Notes: generated from the letters alone by a model not told the origin. Counted from the first letter of the stretch, positions 50,142 through 59,605 are shown. The stretch is DNA of 64,000 nt from Methylocaldum marinum (GCF_003584645.1 NZ_AP017928.1:1960395-2024394), one strand, 5' to 3'. Numbers and translations: made by a program.

Positions 50142-52193
50142 TTACTTCTTATTCTGGTTAGCCAACGGCAAAGCGGCTAACTGCTGTCCCAAATAGCTGC
50201 TGATCGCCTGGAACTGCCCCAAGAGCGCATCCATTCTGTTGAACCGATCCAAGAGACGTTTTTCGAGATCGCTCATCCGACTCTCCAAAAGCTCTCGACT
50301 TTCCTGAATATTCTCGAGGCTTTTTTCCAGCCCGTCCGTACGAGCTTCTATCGCCCCTTTGCTCTCCAGCAATCCGGAAAGAACCTTGTCCAGCCTCTCT
50401 ACCAGTCCGCGGGAGAAACCGACCGCACCGCGATCGCCGGTTTTGGCATCCGCGATTAGAAGCTTGAGTCCCTGTGCGTCGCCGGCTGCCGCCGTCAACT
50501 CCCGGCCCTTGCCCGTTGCTTCCGACTCTCCGATGCTCCCGGCCACATCCTTGCCTCCGGTGCCGTCCGCCAGGCTAGATCCAAGTTTCAGCCCCAAGGT
50601 CGCCTCACTATTGTTATCGACCTGGGTAATCTCGACTTGAGACTCCGAGCCGTAACTCCTGGATTGAATGACAAACCGATTATCAACGTCGTCATAACTG
50701 ACGCCGACCGAAACTCCTTTCGCCTTCAGCGCGCTGTCGCCATTGATGCGGGACTGTATTTCCGCAGCCAGAGCCGCATGACTGCCATAGGTCGCTTGCG
50801 TCAAGGTGATGTCGGCCGACAAAACCCCGTCGACTTTGATCTTGAAGGTGTCGTTATCGGCATCCACCACCAACGAGTTGACGGCACCGCCGTTCAGAAG
50901 GCCTTGCGTCGCCGACTGGGTGATATTGACGGCATAAGTTCCCGGCCTGGTATCGGCGGTATGGCCGGAATACACGATTCCGGCGTCCGTAGGGCGGCCG
51001 ATGGGCGCGAACAGAGCGGCTACGCTGTTCCGATCCGCGTTCAAGGCCTCGTTCAACTTAGTACCGTCCAAACTGAGGGTCCCGTCTCTTTGCGTACGGA
51101 TGCCGATATCGGCCAAGGTTTTCGTCGAGCCTTCGAGTCCTTGGACAAATCGCGCTAACTCGGAACGCAGCTGCGCCATTCCGCCGCGTACCGTGGCGTC
51201 GCCCTGCAAAAGCCCGCCCGCTTTCCGGGCGGCGTCATAGCCGGTCAAAGCTCGGTCCGTTTTTGCCAATTCATTGAAACTTTTGACGAATCCTTCTATA
51301 AGCTTTTTGATCTCGTCGTTGCTCTGGCTGATCGATACATTGACGATCTTCCCGGGTTGAGCCGACTGAAGATCGAACGTCACTCCTTTAAGCGCGTCTT
51401 TGACGGTGTTGCTCGCACTGACAACCTCGAGCCCATTGATCGCGATCTTCGCGTCCAGCGCCGCCTGAGTCTGCTGCAGATTGACGGCCGCCGCATTAAA
51501 AGATAGGACCGAGAGCCCCGAGGTATCGGTCGAATTCCCGTCATCGTCCGCTACGCTGATCTGCAGGCTGTTCTCGGCACCGGTTTCACTGGAATTGAGC
51601 ACAAGGCGAGAACCGCCGCCGTCGTTGACGATGACCGCGGTTACCCCCGCCTTGGCGTTGTTGATCGCGTCTCGAATCGCGCTCAAGGTGTTGTTGCTCG
51701 AATCGATCTCGAGGGTCAGCGTGCCTCTGTCGGGATTTTGGGTAAATCCGTTGTAACTGCCCGGAACGCCATCTGACGGCGGCGTGTAGTCCGTGGCGCC
51801 GAACTTCAGCGTCAAAGTCCCGGTCCCGACCACGGCATCGGCCGATATGAAATAACCGGTCGCGAGAGCATGACTCTGCGCGAGCTGTTTGACCTCGATC
51901 TTGTAATTACCCAGATCGGCATTGCTTTCGGCCGAGGCGCCGACGATGCTGCCGTCGCTGGAGGTAGCGCTCGACTTCTGAAAGCTGTTGAGGTTTCTCA
52001 GCGCCGAAAGGCTATCGCGAAAAGCCGATAACGCGCTCTTGAAATTTCCGAACGAGGAAATCTTGGATTGAATCGCGACCTCTTGCCGATCCAAGCGAGC
52101 CGCAATTGGCGTGCGTTCCGCCTGCACCAGTTGGCTGACCAGGCTGGATATATTGAGACCGGACCCGAGCCCCGTCGATGTGATACCTGCCAT
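50142..52193 (-). CDS. fliD: Flagellar hook-associated protein 2 (filament cap) FliD
   Basis: A 683-residue cap protein assisting flagellin polymerisation. The N-terminal block TSTGLGSGLNISSLVSQLV (about residues 4-22) is the FliD signature. A central region contains beta-rich repeats with flagellin-hook-IN-like motifs (DGVLSADITLTQATYGSHAA), and C-terminal coiled coils end SSYLGQQLAAL. It is longer than E. coli FliD (about 470), reflecting an enlarged middle region. ATG 52193 has GGAGGG upstream. Confidence 0.93.
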   Translation of the reverse strand: MAGITSTGLGSGLNISSLVSQLVQAERTPIAARLDRQEVAIQSKISSFGNFKSALSAFRDSLSALRNLNSFQKSSATSSDGSIVGASAESNADLGNYKIEVKQLAQSHALATGYFISADAVVGTGTLTLKFGATDYTPPSDGVPGSYNGFTQNPDRGTLTLEIDSSNNTLSAIRDAINNAKAGVTAVIVNDGGGSRLVLNSSETGAENSLQISVADDDGNSTDTSGLSVLSFNAAAVNLQQTQAALDAKIAINGLEVVSASNTVKDALKGVTFDLQSAQPGKIVNVSISQSNDEIKKLIEGFVKSFNELAKTDRALTGYDAARKAGGLLQGDATVRGGMAQLRSELARFVQGLEGSTKTLADIGIRTQRDGTLSLDGTKLNEALNADRNSVAALFAPIGRPTDAGIVYSGHTADTRPGTYAVNITQSATQGLLNGGAVNSLVVDADNDTFKIKVDGVLSADITLTQATYGSHAALAAEIQSRINGDSALKAKGVSVGVSYDDVDNRFVIQSRSYGSESQVEITQVDNNSEATLGLKLGSSLADGTGGKDVAGSIGESEATGKGRELTAAAGDAQGLKLLIADAKTGDRGAVGFSRGLVERLDKVLSGLLESKGAIEARTDGLEKSLENIQESRELLESRMSDLEKRLLDRFNRMDALLGQFQAISSYLGQQLAALPLANQNKK

Positions 52194-52309
52194 CAAACCC
52201 TCCACTTCATCTCTTGTCGGCCTCTCCCGAAACGCCCATCTCGGTGCCTTTCACGCCGACCGAAGTCAGCCAAGCCAACCTGTCACGCGAACGGCCAAAC
52301 CCTCCAAAC

Positions 52310-52747
52310 TCAGACTTTTTCCTTTAGGAACATACCCTTGAATCCATCCTTGAACTCGTCCAAATGTCTTGCGAGTCTCAAAATCTCTTCCGAGGGGATT
52401 TGACGAATCAGTTCATCGGTCTCGGCATCCTTGACCTGCACGATCGTCCGACCCGAGTCTTCATCGACGGAAAACTGGACCGTCCGCCGCAACATTTGAA
52501 AGAATTCGTTGAAATTACGTACGGCATGAGCGACTTCGTCCCTTGGCTTCTCTCCTTCCTTTCCCGAAGAAGCAAACGCCTCGGCGGCCAAAGACGGCGG
52601 AACCGCGCGGCCCGTAGAAGCCTGTTGTGCCGTCCCGATGCTTCCCGCCGCGGCGACGGATTCCGAACCCACCTCGTCCGCCGCCGGGCGACGCACCATG
52701 TTCGGCTTCAGAGCCGTTACATTGCCCAAAGCTGTCGGTGCATCCAT
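52310..52747 (-). CDS. flaG: FlaG family flagellar protein
   Basis: A 145-residue protein with a disordered, alanine-rich N-terminus and a conserved C-terminal FlaG core: NFNEFFQMLRRTVQFSVDE (about residues 78-96), IVQVKDAETDELIRQIPSEE (about 102-121) and LRLARHLDEF. FlaG influences filament length in several bacteria. CAGGAGATCGAT precedes the ATG. It lies between fliC and fliD, its usual place. Confidence 0.92.
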   Translation of the reverse strand: MDAPTALGNVTALKPNMVRRPAADEVGSESVAAAGSIGTAQQASTGRAVPPSLAAEAFASSGKEGEKPRDEVAHAVRNFNEFFQMLRRTVQFSVDEDSGRTIVQVKDAETDELIRQIPSEEILRLARHLDEFKDGFKGMFLKEKV

Positions 52748-52823
52748 ATCGATCTCCTGTTGCTCGAAGAAGAAAGCGAAAACGTCTTAAAGTCCCCGCT
52801 TTCCGGATTAACTGCCTCGGAAT

Positions 52824-54302
52824 TTAACCGCGAAGCAGGGAAAGCACGGTCTGCGTTGAGGCATTGGCCTGGGCCAGCATGGCCGTGCCGGCCTGTTGCA
52901 GAATCTGGCTGCGGCTGAGTTCCGAGGTTTCCTTCGCGAAGTCCGCGTCCTGCACGCGCGAACGGGCTGCCGAGATGTTCTGAGATACGTTCTCGAGGTT
53001 CGAGATCGTCGAGCTGAAGCGGTTTTGGATCGCGCCCAAATCGGCACGGGTATCGGCAATGAAGGCCAGAGCCCCATCCAATACGGCCAAAGTGTCCAGC
53101 GCACCTTTTTGCGAACCGATGTCCACGGATCCCACATCGCTGAGAGAGGAGCCCGTCTCCGCGGCGAAGAGTGCCGTATCCGTCGAATCGATCGAAAACG
53201 ATTTGGCTGATTCAAAAATCACGTTACCGCCGACGGTAGCATCATCGCCGCCGGCTGCAGTCAGGGTGGCCGCATTGCCGACCTCTGTTTCCCCGTCCTC
53301 CTGCAATCCGGTCAAATCGAAGTCTCCCGCAGAACCCGTGCTGTTAGCGACATGGATATCGTATCCCTCGGCATTTTTCAGTGTTATGTAGGACTTGTCG
53401 CTGCTCAGTTCTGCAGTAACGCCCGTCTTACCGGAAACGCCATTGATTGCATTCGCGAGTTCCGTGAGATCGCCGGTATCGGTTATGCTGGCGCTGATCG
53501 TCACTGCACTCGCGGTATTTTGGCCATTAAGATCGAGTGAATAAATCCCGGTAGCGCTCACGTTATCGATCTTGGCATAAGTCACGGCCCTAGCGGAAAC
53601 GCCGGTTTGATCCGTAACTGCGTTTATACCTTCCGCAATGGCCCTGGCCGTATCGCCCGCGCCGACCGTGACATCCACCCCTGTTCCCAGATAGCCATTG
53701 ATGGTCAGAGTGCCGCCTGCAACATTGTTGGCGGCGCCCGCGACGGCTTCTGTAATGGCGCCAGCCACATCATCATTGCTCAGTGTGTTTGCTCCCATAT
53801 CGGTGGCTTTGGCGCTGCCCACGGTCACTTGGATGCTCTGGTTGGCAAACGCGCCCACCTGGAACTCCTGGCCACTGAAAGTGCCATCCAGCAATTTTTT
53901 CCCATTGAAGGTGGTCGTGTTGGCAATGCGATTCAGCTCAGCCTGCAGTTGGTTTACTTCCTTTTGCAGGTTTACGCGGTCAGAAGCGCTGTTGCTGTCG
54001 TTGGCGGACTGTACGGCCAATTCACGCATGCGTTGCAGAATGTTGGTGGATTCCTGAAGCGCCCCCTCGGCCACTTGAGCCAAAGAAATACCATCATTGG
54101 CGTTACGTACCGCTTGGTTAAGACCCCGAATCTGGGCGGTCATGCGGTCCGAGATGGCAAGACCCGCGGCATCGTCCTTGGCGCTGTTGATGCGCAGTCC
54201 CGAGGAGAGGCGCTCCATGGAAGTTTGCAGCGTCATCTGCGAGCGATTAAGTTGCCGCTGGGCGTTGAGTGAAGAAATGTTGGTGTTAATAACTTGGGGC
54301 AT
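52824..54302 (-). CDS. fliC: Flagellin
   Basis: A 492-residue filament protein. The conserved N-terminal D0/D1 region begins [20 protein letters not shown] and continues [19 protein letters not shown] (about residues 34-52). The variable middle (about 170-400) is rich in Ala, Thr, Gly and Asp. The C-terminal D1/D0 has [19 protein letters not shown] and ends [12 protein letters not shown] 54302 has GGAGACGACC upstream. A sigma28 promoter lies about 80 bp upstream. Confidence 0.97.
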   Translation of the reverse strand: MPQVINTNISSLNAQRQLNRSQMTLQTSMERLSSGLRINSAKDDAAGLAISDRMTAQIRGLNQAVRNANDGISLAQVAEGALQESTNILQRMRELAVQSANDSNSASDRVNLQKEVNQLQAELNRIANTTTFNGKKLLDGTFSGQEFQVGAFANQSIQVTVGSAKATDMGANTLSNDDVAGAITEAVAGAANNVAGGTLTINGYLGTGVDVTVGAGDTARAIAEGINAVTDQTGVSARAVTYAKIDNVSATGIYSLDLNGQNTASAVTISASITDTGDLTELANAINGVSGKTGVTAELSSDKSYITLKNAEGYDIHVANSTGSAGDFDLTGLQEDGETEVGNAATLTAAGGDDATVGGNVIFESAKSFSIDSTDTALFAAETGSSLSDVGSVDIGSQKGALDTLAVLDGALAFIADTRADLGAIQNRFSSTISNLENVSQNISAARSRVQDADFAKETSELSRSQILQQAGTAMLAQANASTQTVLSLLRG

Positions 54303-54380
54303 GGTCGTCTCCAATATTTAGACTTTTTCGAAAAGACGAGCTCAAAAACAACAGCGCTGTGCATTCAACTCTCATCAACG

Positions 54381-54407
54381 TTATCGGGCGCCGCGGCGGA
54401 AACTTTA
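54381..54407 (-). promoter_or_regulatory. Sigma28 (FliA) promoter of fliC
   Basis: On the minus strand TAAAGTTT (54400-54407), an 11-bp spacer and CCCGATAA (54381-54388) match the sigma28 consensus TAAAGTTT-N11-GCCGATAA at 15 of 16 positions. The predicted start near 54374 leaves a leader of roughly 70 nt before the flagellin ATG. Confidence 0.9.
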
Positions 54408-54668
54408 AAGGTTTTTCTGTCGAGCTAAAGTATGGCCAGGACGCGCCGTTTCCCCATGGCTTCTCCGCCGACACAGCGCCAACATACACCGCAGGAGGTA
54501 TATTGATACCCGTACGAACATCGTTCTTGACGACGAGCGGGTCAGAGAGGCGTTCAAGCATTCCGTGCAGAGACGAAGATTTCGAGCGTTTCCAGGATTA
54601 CTCGAGAAGTCAGCGCTCTGTCATCCGAAGACCCTCTATCGACTCATGCCAAAATAGACTAAGCTAGA

Positions 54669-55004
54669 TTGATCTGTTTTTCGAAGATTCAAATATGCAA
54701 ACCGTTAATCTCTTCGAAGCGAAAACTCATTTATCCAAGCTTATTGACCAGATTGCTTCCGGCAGCGAAAACTCATTTATCCAAGCTTATTGACCAGATT
54801 GCTTCCGGCAAGGAAAAGGAGTTTGTGATCTCCCGCAATGGCAAACCGGTAGCCCGTGTCCTTCCTATCGCCAAGGTGGAAATATCGCGCCGGATTGGAA
54901 TTGCCAAAGGCGAATTCACCATCCCGGAGGATATCGATCAAAGCAAGCAAGAGATCGCTCGATTGTTCAACGGCGAGACATCCGACGATGCGCCTGCTGC
55001 TTGA
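54669..55004 (+). pseudogene. Phd/YefM-type antitoxin disrupted by a 46-bp tandem duplication
   Basis: From ATG 54695 the gene reads MQTVNLFEAKTHLSKLIDQ, a classic Phd/YefM N-terminus. A 46-bp tandem duplication (54718-54763 and 54764-54809) shifts the frame and gives a stop after about 31 codons. Removing one copy restores a normal antitoxin of about 88 residues (IASGKEKEFVISRNGKPVAR). An alternative frame from TTG 54669 runs unbroken through the second copy to the native stop at 55002-55004. It would give a protein whose first eight native residues are replaced by about 33 unrelated ones; no Shine-Dalgarno supports it. Confidence 0.85.
54718..54809. repeat. 46-bp perfect tandem duplication inside the antitoxin gene
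   Basis: The unit beginning AGCGAAAACTCATTTATCCA occurs twice head-to-tail without mismatch, followed by the native continuation AAGGAAAAGG. Since 46 is not a multiple of three the duplication causes a frameshift. Perfect identity of the two copies suggests a recent event. Confidence 0.95.
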
Positions 55005-55374
55005 TACCCAGATAGCGTTATGGGCATAAACGGACGATCCCCGCCTGACCGAAAAAGCACGCCGCCTGATTTTGGATCCAAACTGTGAAATACATATCAG
55101 CGTGGCTTCACTCTGGGAAATCGCCATCAAACATCAACTCGGATGCGGCGATATGCCCGTATCCGGCGTCCGTGCCGCGGAGCTTTTCGAAAGCGCCGGT
55201 TACCTACAATTACCCATTCTGGGCACCCATGCGACTGCGGTCGAATCCCTGCCCGCTATTCACAACGATCCCTTCGACCGCATTCTCATCGCCCAGGCAC
55301 TAACCGAACCCATGCGGCTGGTGACGCATGATCGGACTGTGACGCGCCATAGCGATACGGTAATTTTCGTATGA
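54988..55374 (+). pseudogene. PIN-domain (VapC-like) toxin with an in-frame stop codon
   Basis: The frame starts at ATG 54988, overlaps the antitoxin end by 17 bp and reads MRLLLDTQIALWA before TAA at 55027-55029 (codon 14). It then continues uninterrupted TDDPRLTEKARRLIL to the stop at 55374 (128 codons). The PIN acidic residues are all kept: D in LLLDT, E in ASLWEIAIK, D in NDPFDRILIAQA and D in VTHDRT. A restart at ATG 55072 would lack the first aspartate, so the product should be inactive as a nuclease. Confidence 0.85.
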
Positions 55375-55618
55375 GTGGATCACGCTTTGAACGAAAGAAG
55401 CCCGATCATTGGCGTGGCTTGCACTCACCGCACATTTCGGGCCCCTCGTGGATATGCATTGCGTACCGTTCAGGCTTGCTGTTAGAGCAACTTGAAACAA
55501 GAATTCGAATATGGGCGTCAATCCCAAATTAAGATGAATGTCGTCACCCCGGCGGGGCATAAGCGCGACTCAAGCGGCCGTTTGCGGTTGGAATGGCAGC
55601 TTAACTCGATTAGGTAAG

Positions 55619-55637
55619 CCACCGCCTCTGGCGGTGG
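55619..55637. repeat. IS200-like left-end hairpin (second element)
   Basis: A perfect 8-bp palindrome, CCACCGCC-tct-GGCGGTGG. A related hairpin with the same loop, CCACCCGC-tct-GCGGGTGG, lies at 56203-56221 beyond the transposase gene in the same orientation. The pair marks the element ends. Confidence 0.75.
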
Positions 55638-55722
55638 ACTCCGCAAGGCTCTGCCGTTCCGGCGAGCGCCCTTGGATGGTCGATGACCTCCCTCCTACAA
55701 CTGCAATTGGAAGGAGGTCATC

Positions 55723-56157
55723 ATGCGAGAATGGCAGAGCCAATCTCACGTCAAATGGTACTGCAAGTACCATGTTGCGTTTGTGCCCAAATACCGGCGC
55801 CGGGCAATCTATGGAACGTTGCGGCGACGGGTCGGGGGGATTTTCCGCGAGTTGTGCCGCCAAGTGGGCATCGAGTTGGTGGAAGGGCACGCGATGCCGG
55901 ATCACATTCATCTGTGCTTGAGTATTCCGCCGAAGTTCAGCGTGGCCTATACGGTGGGCTTTCTGAAAGGGAAATCCGCGGTCCGTATCCATCGGGAATT
56001 CTTGGGACAGAAGCGAAACTTCACGGGGCTACATTTCTGGGCCAAGGGGTATTGCGTCAGCACTGTGGGATTGGATGAGCAAGTGATTCGAGCCTATATC
56101 CGTCATCAGGAAGCTGAGGAGAGGCGCATCGAGCAACTGTACATCCAGGGTCTTTAG
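55723..56157 (+). CDS. IS200-like HUH transposase (TnpA / REP-associated transposase)
   Basis: A 144-residue Y1 HUH endonuclease, the usual length for the family. The N-terminal block is SHVKWYCKYHVAFVPKYRR (about residues 8-26). The HUH metal pair lies in MPDHIHLCLSIPPKF (about 58-72), followed by GFLKGKSAVRIHREF (about 79-93), RNFTGLHFWAKGYCVSTVGLD, and the catalytic tyrosine in IRAYIRHQEAEERR (about 123-136). All catalytic residues are intact, so it should be active on single-stranded ends. GAAGGAGGTCATC precedes the ATG. Confidence 0.9.
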   Translation: MREWQSQSHVKWYCKYHVAFVPKYRRRAIYGTLRRRVGGIFRELCRQVGIELVEGHAMPDHIHLCLSIPPKFSVAYTVGFLKGKSAVRIHREFLGQKRNFTGLHFWAKGYCVSTVGLDEQVIRAYIRHQEAEERRIEQLYIQGL

Positions 56158-56176
56158 GCCCTTTCATCCGTTTTTC

Positions 56177-56193
56177 GGCCCCCTCAGGGGGCC
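56177..56193. repeat. Additional hairpin inside the second IS200-like element
   Basis: GGCCCCC-tca-GGGGGCC, a perfect 7-bp stem, lies 20 bp after the transposase stop and 9 bp before the right-end hairpin. It has no following T-run. It may insulate the transposase gene or be part of the transposon end structure. Confidence 0.5.
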
Positions 56194-56202
56194 TTCATCA
56201 AA

Positions 56203-56221
56203 CCACCCGCTCTGCGGGTGG
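56203..56221. repeat. IS200-like right-end hairpin (second element)
   Basis: CCACCCGC-tct-GCGGGTGG, directly oriented relative to the left-end hairpin at 55619-55637, with the same TCT loop and the same CCACC start. Confidence 0.72.
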
Positions 56222-56289
56222 TAGCTGATTAAACAGCATTGCCCCAAAACGGAAGAAGTCTTTGCAACATTCGATTACAACCTACTCGA

Positions 56290-56994
56290 CTACGAAAACA
56301 ATTCCGTAACAATCGAATCTAATCGATCAAAGCTACTTTGTAGCCAACTCCATAGCTCCTCCGGCACGATTCTGAAGGCCGCAAAAACCGCAAATCCGAG
56401 AAACAGCAGACCGCTGGCGATATGCAAGGCGCGCTGCGGCGTCTTTCGCAACAACTTCGCACCCGCCCAAATCCCCAGAGCGGAAGTCAGGCCCAAGGCC
56501 GCGGTCGCGCCGAGCCACACCGGCACGGGCGGCGCCGCCGCCCCCAAGCCCGCGACCGCCAATTGGGTCTTGTCGCCGAACTCGGCGAAGAAAATCATCA
56601 GGAAAGTCGTTAAAAAGATTCCGTGGCCGCTTTTTTCGGTGACCACCTCGCCCTCGTCCTCCCTAAAAAGCAGGGCTTTCACGCCGAAAACGGCAAACAG
56701 GACGGCCACGGCCAGGGATACCAAGGATTCGGGCAGCCATCGCGCGGCCGCCGCTCCGAACACCACAGCCACCAGATTCAAAATGGCAAAAGCGAGGGCG
56801 GCACCAAGCAGAATAGGCCAGTGGCGGTGTCTCGCCGCCAGCGTCATACAGACCAATTGACTCTTGTCGCCGAACTCCGCGGCCGTCACCAGCGCGAACG
56901 CGGTCCCGGATGATGCCCACCACCGCGCCCAATCGATCGCCGGCAGGTTTCCATCCAGCCACACACCCACATCGTTTATCAGATTGCAAGCCAC
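56290..56994 (-). CDS. GDT1/TMEM165 (MneA-like) family cation transporter
   Basis: A 234-residue membrane protein with two homologous halves, each carrying the family signature: AAEFGDKSQLVCM (about residues 37-49) and FAEFGDKTQLAVAG (about 135-148). Six to seven membrane segments are expected. Bacterial members export manganese; homologues also handle calcium. It follows the ZIP transporter gene by 11 bp on the same strand, so the two are probably one operon controlling divalent metals. Confidence 0.88.
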   Translation of the reverse strand: MACNLINDVGVWLDGNLPAIDWARWWASSGTAFALVTAAEFGDKSQLVCMTLAARHRHWPILLGAALAFAILNLVAVVFGAAAARWLPESLVSLAVAVLFAVFGVKALLFREDEGEVVTEKSGHGIFLTTFLMIFFAEFGDKTQLAVAGLGAAAPPVPVWLGATAALGLTSALGIWAGAKLLRKTPQRALHIASGLLFLGFAVFAAFRIVPEELWSWLQSSFDRLDSIVTELFS

Positions 56995-57005
56995 TGGACG
57001 AATTC

Positions 57006-57932
57006 TCAGGATGTGAGCAGGTTGTCCAAAATCATCATGATGATGAAACCGAACATCAGCGCGAAAGTCGCATAACGGGCCTTACCTTGGGATTGTGTTT
57101 CGGGAATGATGTCGTCACTGATCACGAACAGCATCGCTCCCGCGGCGAACGCCATGCCAATGGGCAATAACGGCATAAACATCGTCACCGCGGCAACGCC
57201 GAGAACGGCACCGACGGGCTCGATCAGCCCTGTCAGGGTGGCGATCAAAACCGCCTGCTGCCGCCGATACCCCAAAGCCACCAGCGGCATGGCAACCGCC
57301 AAGCCTTCCGGGACGTTTTGCAGACCGACTGCGATCGCCAAGACGACGCCGTTGTGCCAGTCGCCGGAACCGAAGCTTACGCCGACCGCCATGCCTTCCG
57401 GCAGGTTATGTATAACGATCGCGGCGATAAAGAGCCAGATCTTTCGCAGCGAGGCGAAGGCTTCTCCGCTCTCGCCCAAAAACCGCTCGTAGGGCAGCCA
57501 GTTGTCCGCCAACACGAGAAAAACCGCGCCGATCAAAACCCCGGCCGCAACCACGTACACGCCGAACCCAGGCCACAGCTCATTGCCGGCGTCGATGCCC
57601 GGCACGATCAGCGAGAAAGCGGTGGCCGCCAACATCACACCGGCGGCTCCCCCCAGCATCAGATAAAGGGTCCGGTTGGAAACATTCTTGAACAGCAAAG
57701 CGGGCAAGGCGCCGAAGCCGGTAGCCAATCCGGCCAGGATGCTGGCGAAGGTCCCTATGGCGATAATCGGATCGACAAAGAAATACACCACGACCAGAAG
57801 CACAGTCGTCAGGAATGCCAGCGAACTCACCAGGACCAGCCGCTGAGCCAGAGCCGGGAGGCGAGCGTATTTCCGATAGAGGACGTTGGCGCGAAGTTTC
57901 TCGGCCAGCAGATTCAAACCTTGCGAGTTCAT
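57006..57932 (-). CDS. ZIP family divalent metal transporter
   Basis: A 308-residue membrane protein. The metal-binding ZIP helices read IHNLPEGMAVGVSFGSGD (about residues 172-189) and QNVPEGLAVAMPL (about 203-215). An N-terminal cytoplasmic segment of about 30 residues precedes the first membrane helix. ATG 57932 has AAGGAT upstream; an earlier in-frame start would add 34 poorly conserved residues. The substrate (zinc, manganese or iron) cannot be told. Pairing with a GDT1-type exporter suggests manganese or general divalent-metal balance. Confidence 0.87.
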   Translation of the reverse strand: MNSQGLNLLAEKLRANVLYRKYARLPALAQRLVLVSSLAFLTTVLLVVVYFFVDPIIAIGTFASILAGLATGFGALPALLFKNVSNRTLYLMLGGAAGVMLAATAFSLIVPGIDAGNELWPGFGVYVVAAGVLIGAVFLVLADNWLPYERFLGESGEAFASLRKIWLFIAAIVIHNLPEGMAVGVSFGSGDWHNGVVLAIAVGLQNVPEGLAVAMPLVALGYRRQQAVLIATLTGLIEPVGAVLGVAAVTMFMPLLPIGMAFAAGAMLFVISDDIIPETQSQGKARYATFALMFGFIIMMILDNLLTS

Positions 57933-58163
57933 CGGATGAAATCCTTGGAGCGGTAAATTCGGATGGGTCTCAGAGGAGGCGGAAAAGCGAGCACTTGGCG
58001 GCAAAAACCCCGTCAATAGTCGAGGATTCATCACTCAGCGTCAAGGCGAACTCGATGATGCCGCGTTTCCCTATCCCTTGACGGCACATGGAACGGACTG
58101 CTGCTGATGCGTAGACTGGCCCGGTTCTTGTGTAAAATGATAAGGAAAGGGGGAGCATGTCTG

Positions 58164-58919
58164 ATGCATATTTTGTTGAGCAATGATGACGGTTATTCCG
58201 CCAAAGGACTGATCACCTTGGCCCATGCGCTGGGGCAGAGGGCGCGACTGACCGTGGTCGCTCCCGAAAGAAACCGCAGCGGAGCGAGCAATTCGCTGAC
58301 GCTGGACAGACCCTTGCGCGTCAGCCGAACCGAAAGCGGTTTCATCAAAATTGACGGCACGCCCACCGACTGCGTGCACCTGGCCGTGACCGGCCTGCTG
58401 CATGAAGAGCCGGACATGGTGTTCGCCGGCATCAATCACGGCTCGAATCTGGGCGACGACGTCATCTACTCCGGCACCGTAGCGGCAGCCACCGAAGGAC
58501 GATTTCTGGGGCTTCCGGCAGTCGCGGTATCTTTGGCATCGAACAATCCGCAGCATTTCGATACCGCTGCCCAAGTGGCGGTCGCTTTGCTCAAACAGAT
58601 CCAGGAACACCCCTTGCCCGCCGATACTATACTCAACGTCAACGTTCCCGATGTTCCGCTGAGCGAACTGCGCGGTTTCCAGTCCACCCGCCTGGGTCAG
58701 CGCCACAAGGCAGAATCCGTGATCCGGACGACCGATCCGCGCGGACGCGAAATTTACTGGATCGGCTCCGCCGGTCCGGAGCAGGATGCCGGACCGGGCA
58801 CCGATTTTCATGCCATACGCAACAATTACGTCTCCGTCACACCGTTGCAAATCGATTTGACCCGTTACGAAAGTCTTCAGCGATTGGCCGACTGGCTCCC
58901 GCGCGAGGTTATTACATGA
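58164..58919 (+). CDS. surE: 5'-nucleotidase SurE
   Basis: A 251-residue stationary-phase survival protein that dephosphorylates nucleoside monophosphates. [13 protein letters not shown] (about residues 4-16) carries the metal-binding Asp pair, [15 protein letters not shown] (about 35-49) the phosphate site, and [19 protein letters not shown] (about 89-107) the family signature. ATG 58164 is chosen since [10 protein letters not shown] is the family start, and GGGGGAG lies upstream. Its last codons overlap the pcm start (ATGA). Confidence 0.95.
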   Translation: MHILLSNDDGYSAKGLITLAHALGQRARLTVVAPERNRSGASNSLTLDRPLRVSRTESGFIKIDGTPTDCVHLAVTGLLHEEPDMVFAGINHGSNLGDDVIYSGTVAAATEGRFLGLPAVAVSLASNNPQHFDTAAQVAVALLKQIQEHPLPADTILNVNVPDVPLSELRGFQSTRLGQRHKAESVIRTTDPRGREIYWIGSAGPEQDAGPGTDFHAIRNNYVSVTPLQIDLTRYESLQRLADWLPREVIT

Positions 58920-59575
58920 ACCGTCGTCTGCAGGGTATCGGCATGACCTCCCGCAGAACCCGGGAGCGCATGGTCAGCCGGTTGAAGGAACAAGGCATCA
59001 CCAATCCGTCGGTTCTGGCTGTCATACTGGAAACGCCCCGCCATATTTTCGTCGAAGAGGCTTTCGCGAGCCGCGCCTACGAAGACACCGCGCTTCCCAT
59101 CGGCTTCAACCAAACCATTTCCCAGCCTTATATCGTCGCCCGCATGACCGAGCTGCTGCTGGAAAAAGGCCCTTTGGACAAGGTGCTGGAAGTCGGCACC
59201 GGCTCGGGCTATCAAACCGCCGTACTGGCGCAACTCGCCAGACGGGTTCATTCGGTGGAACGCATTTACCCCCTTCAGCAGCGTGCCCGCCGCTGCATTC
59301 AGGACCTTCACCTGCGCAATGTGCGCATGAAGCATAGCGACGGCGGCTGGGGCTGGGACGATTACGCGCCTTACGATGGAATCATCGTCACCGCGGCACC
59401 GCCGGAACTGCCGCAGCCGCTGCTGGACCAGATGGCGCGGGGCGGCGTCATGGTGATACCCATCGGCGACGGACGCGGGCAATTTTTGCAGCGGGTTACG
59501 CGCACGGAAGTCGGATTTCAGGCGGAGATCATCGAACCCGTCAGCTTCGTGCCGCTGCAAGGCGGCCTACTCTAA
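58916..59575 (+). CDS. pcm: Protein-L-isoaspartate O-methyltransferase
   Basis: A 219-residue SAM-dependent repair enzyme for isoaspartyl residues. [20 protein letters not shown] (about residues 59-78) and the SAM loop [19 protein letters not shown] (about 92-110) are diagnostic, and [20 protein letters not shown] (about 153-172) follows. It overlaps surE by 4 bp, the typical coupled arrangement. Confidence 0.95.
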   Translation: MNRRLQGIGMTSRRTRERMVSRLKEQGITNPSVLAVILETPRHIFVEEAFASRAYEDTALPIGFNQTISQPYIVARMTELLLEKGPLDKVLEVGTGSGYQTAVLAQLARRVHSVERIYPLQQRARRCIQDLHLRNVRMKHSDGGWGWDDYAPYDGIIVTAAPPELPQPLLDQMARGGVMVIPIGDGRGQFLQRVTRTEVGFQAEIIEPVSFVPLQGGLL

Positions 59576-59605
59576 AAAACAGCCCACTATCCCAAGGACT
59601 CTTCA

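Larger units (their letters stand above)
55619..56221 (+). mobile_element. Intact IS200/IS605-like (or RAYT) element
   Basis: About 600 bp with hairpins of the same design at both ends and one intact TnpA-like gene, without TnpB. It lies directly downstream of the decayed toxin-antitoxin pair. The hairpin sequence differs from that of the element at 35043-35640, so the two are different lineages, not recent copies of each other. Confidence 0.78.

Noticed and set aside
57933..58100. Possible manganese (yybP-ykoY) riboswitch ahead of the ZIP-GDT1 operon
   Set aside because: The conserved loop sequences were not recognisable in the leader region.
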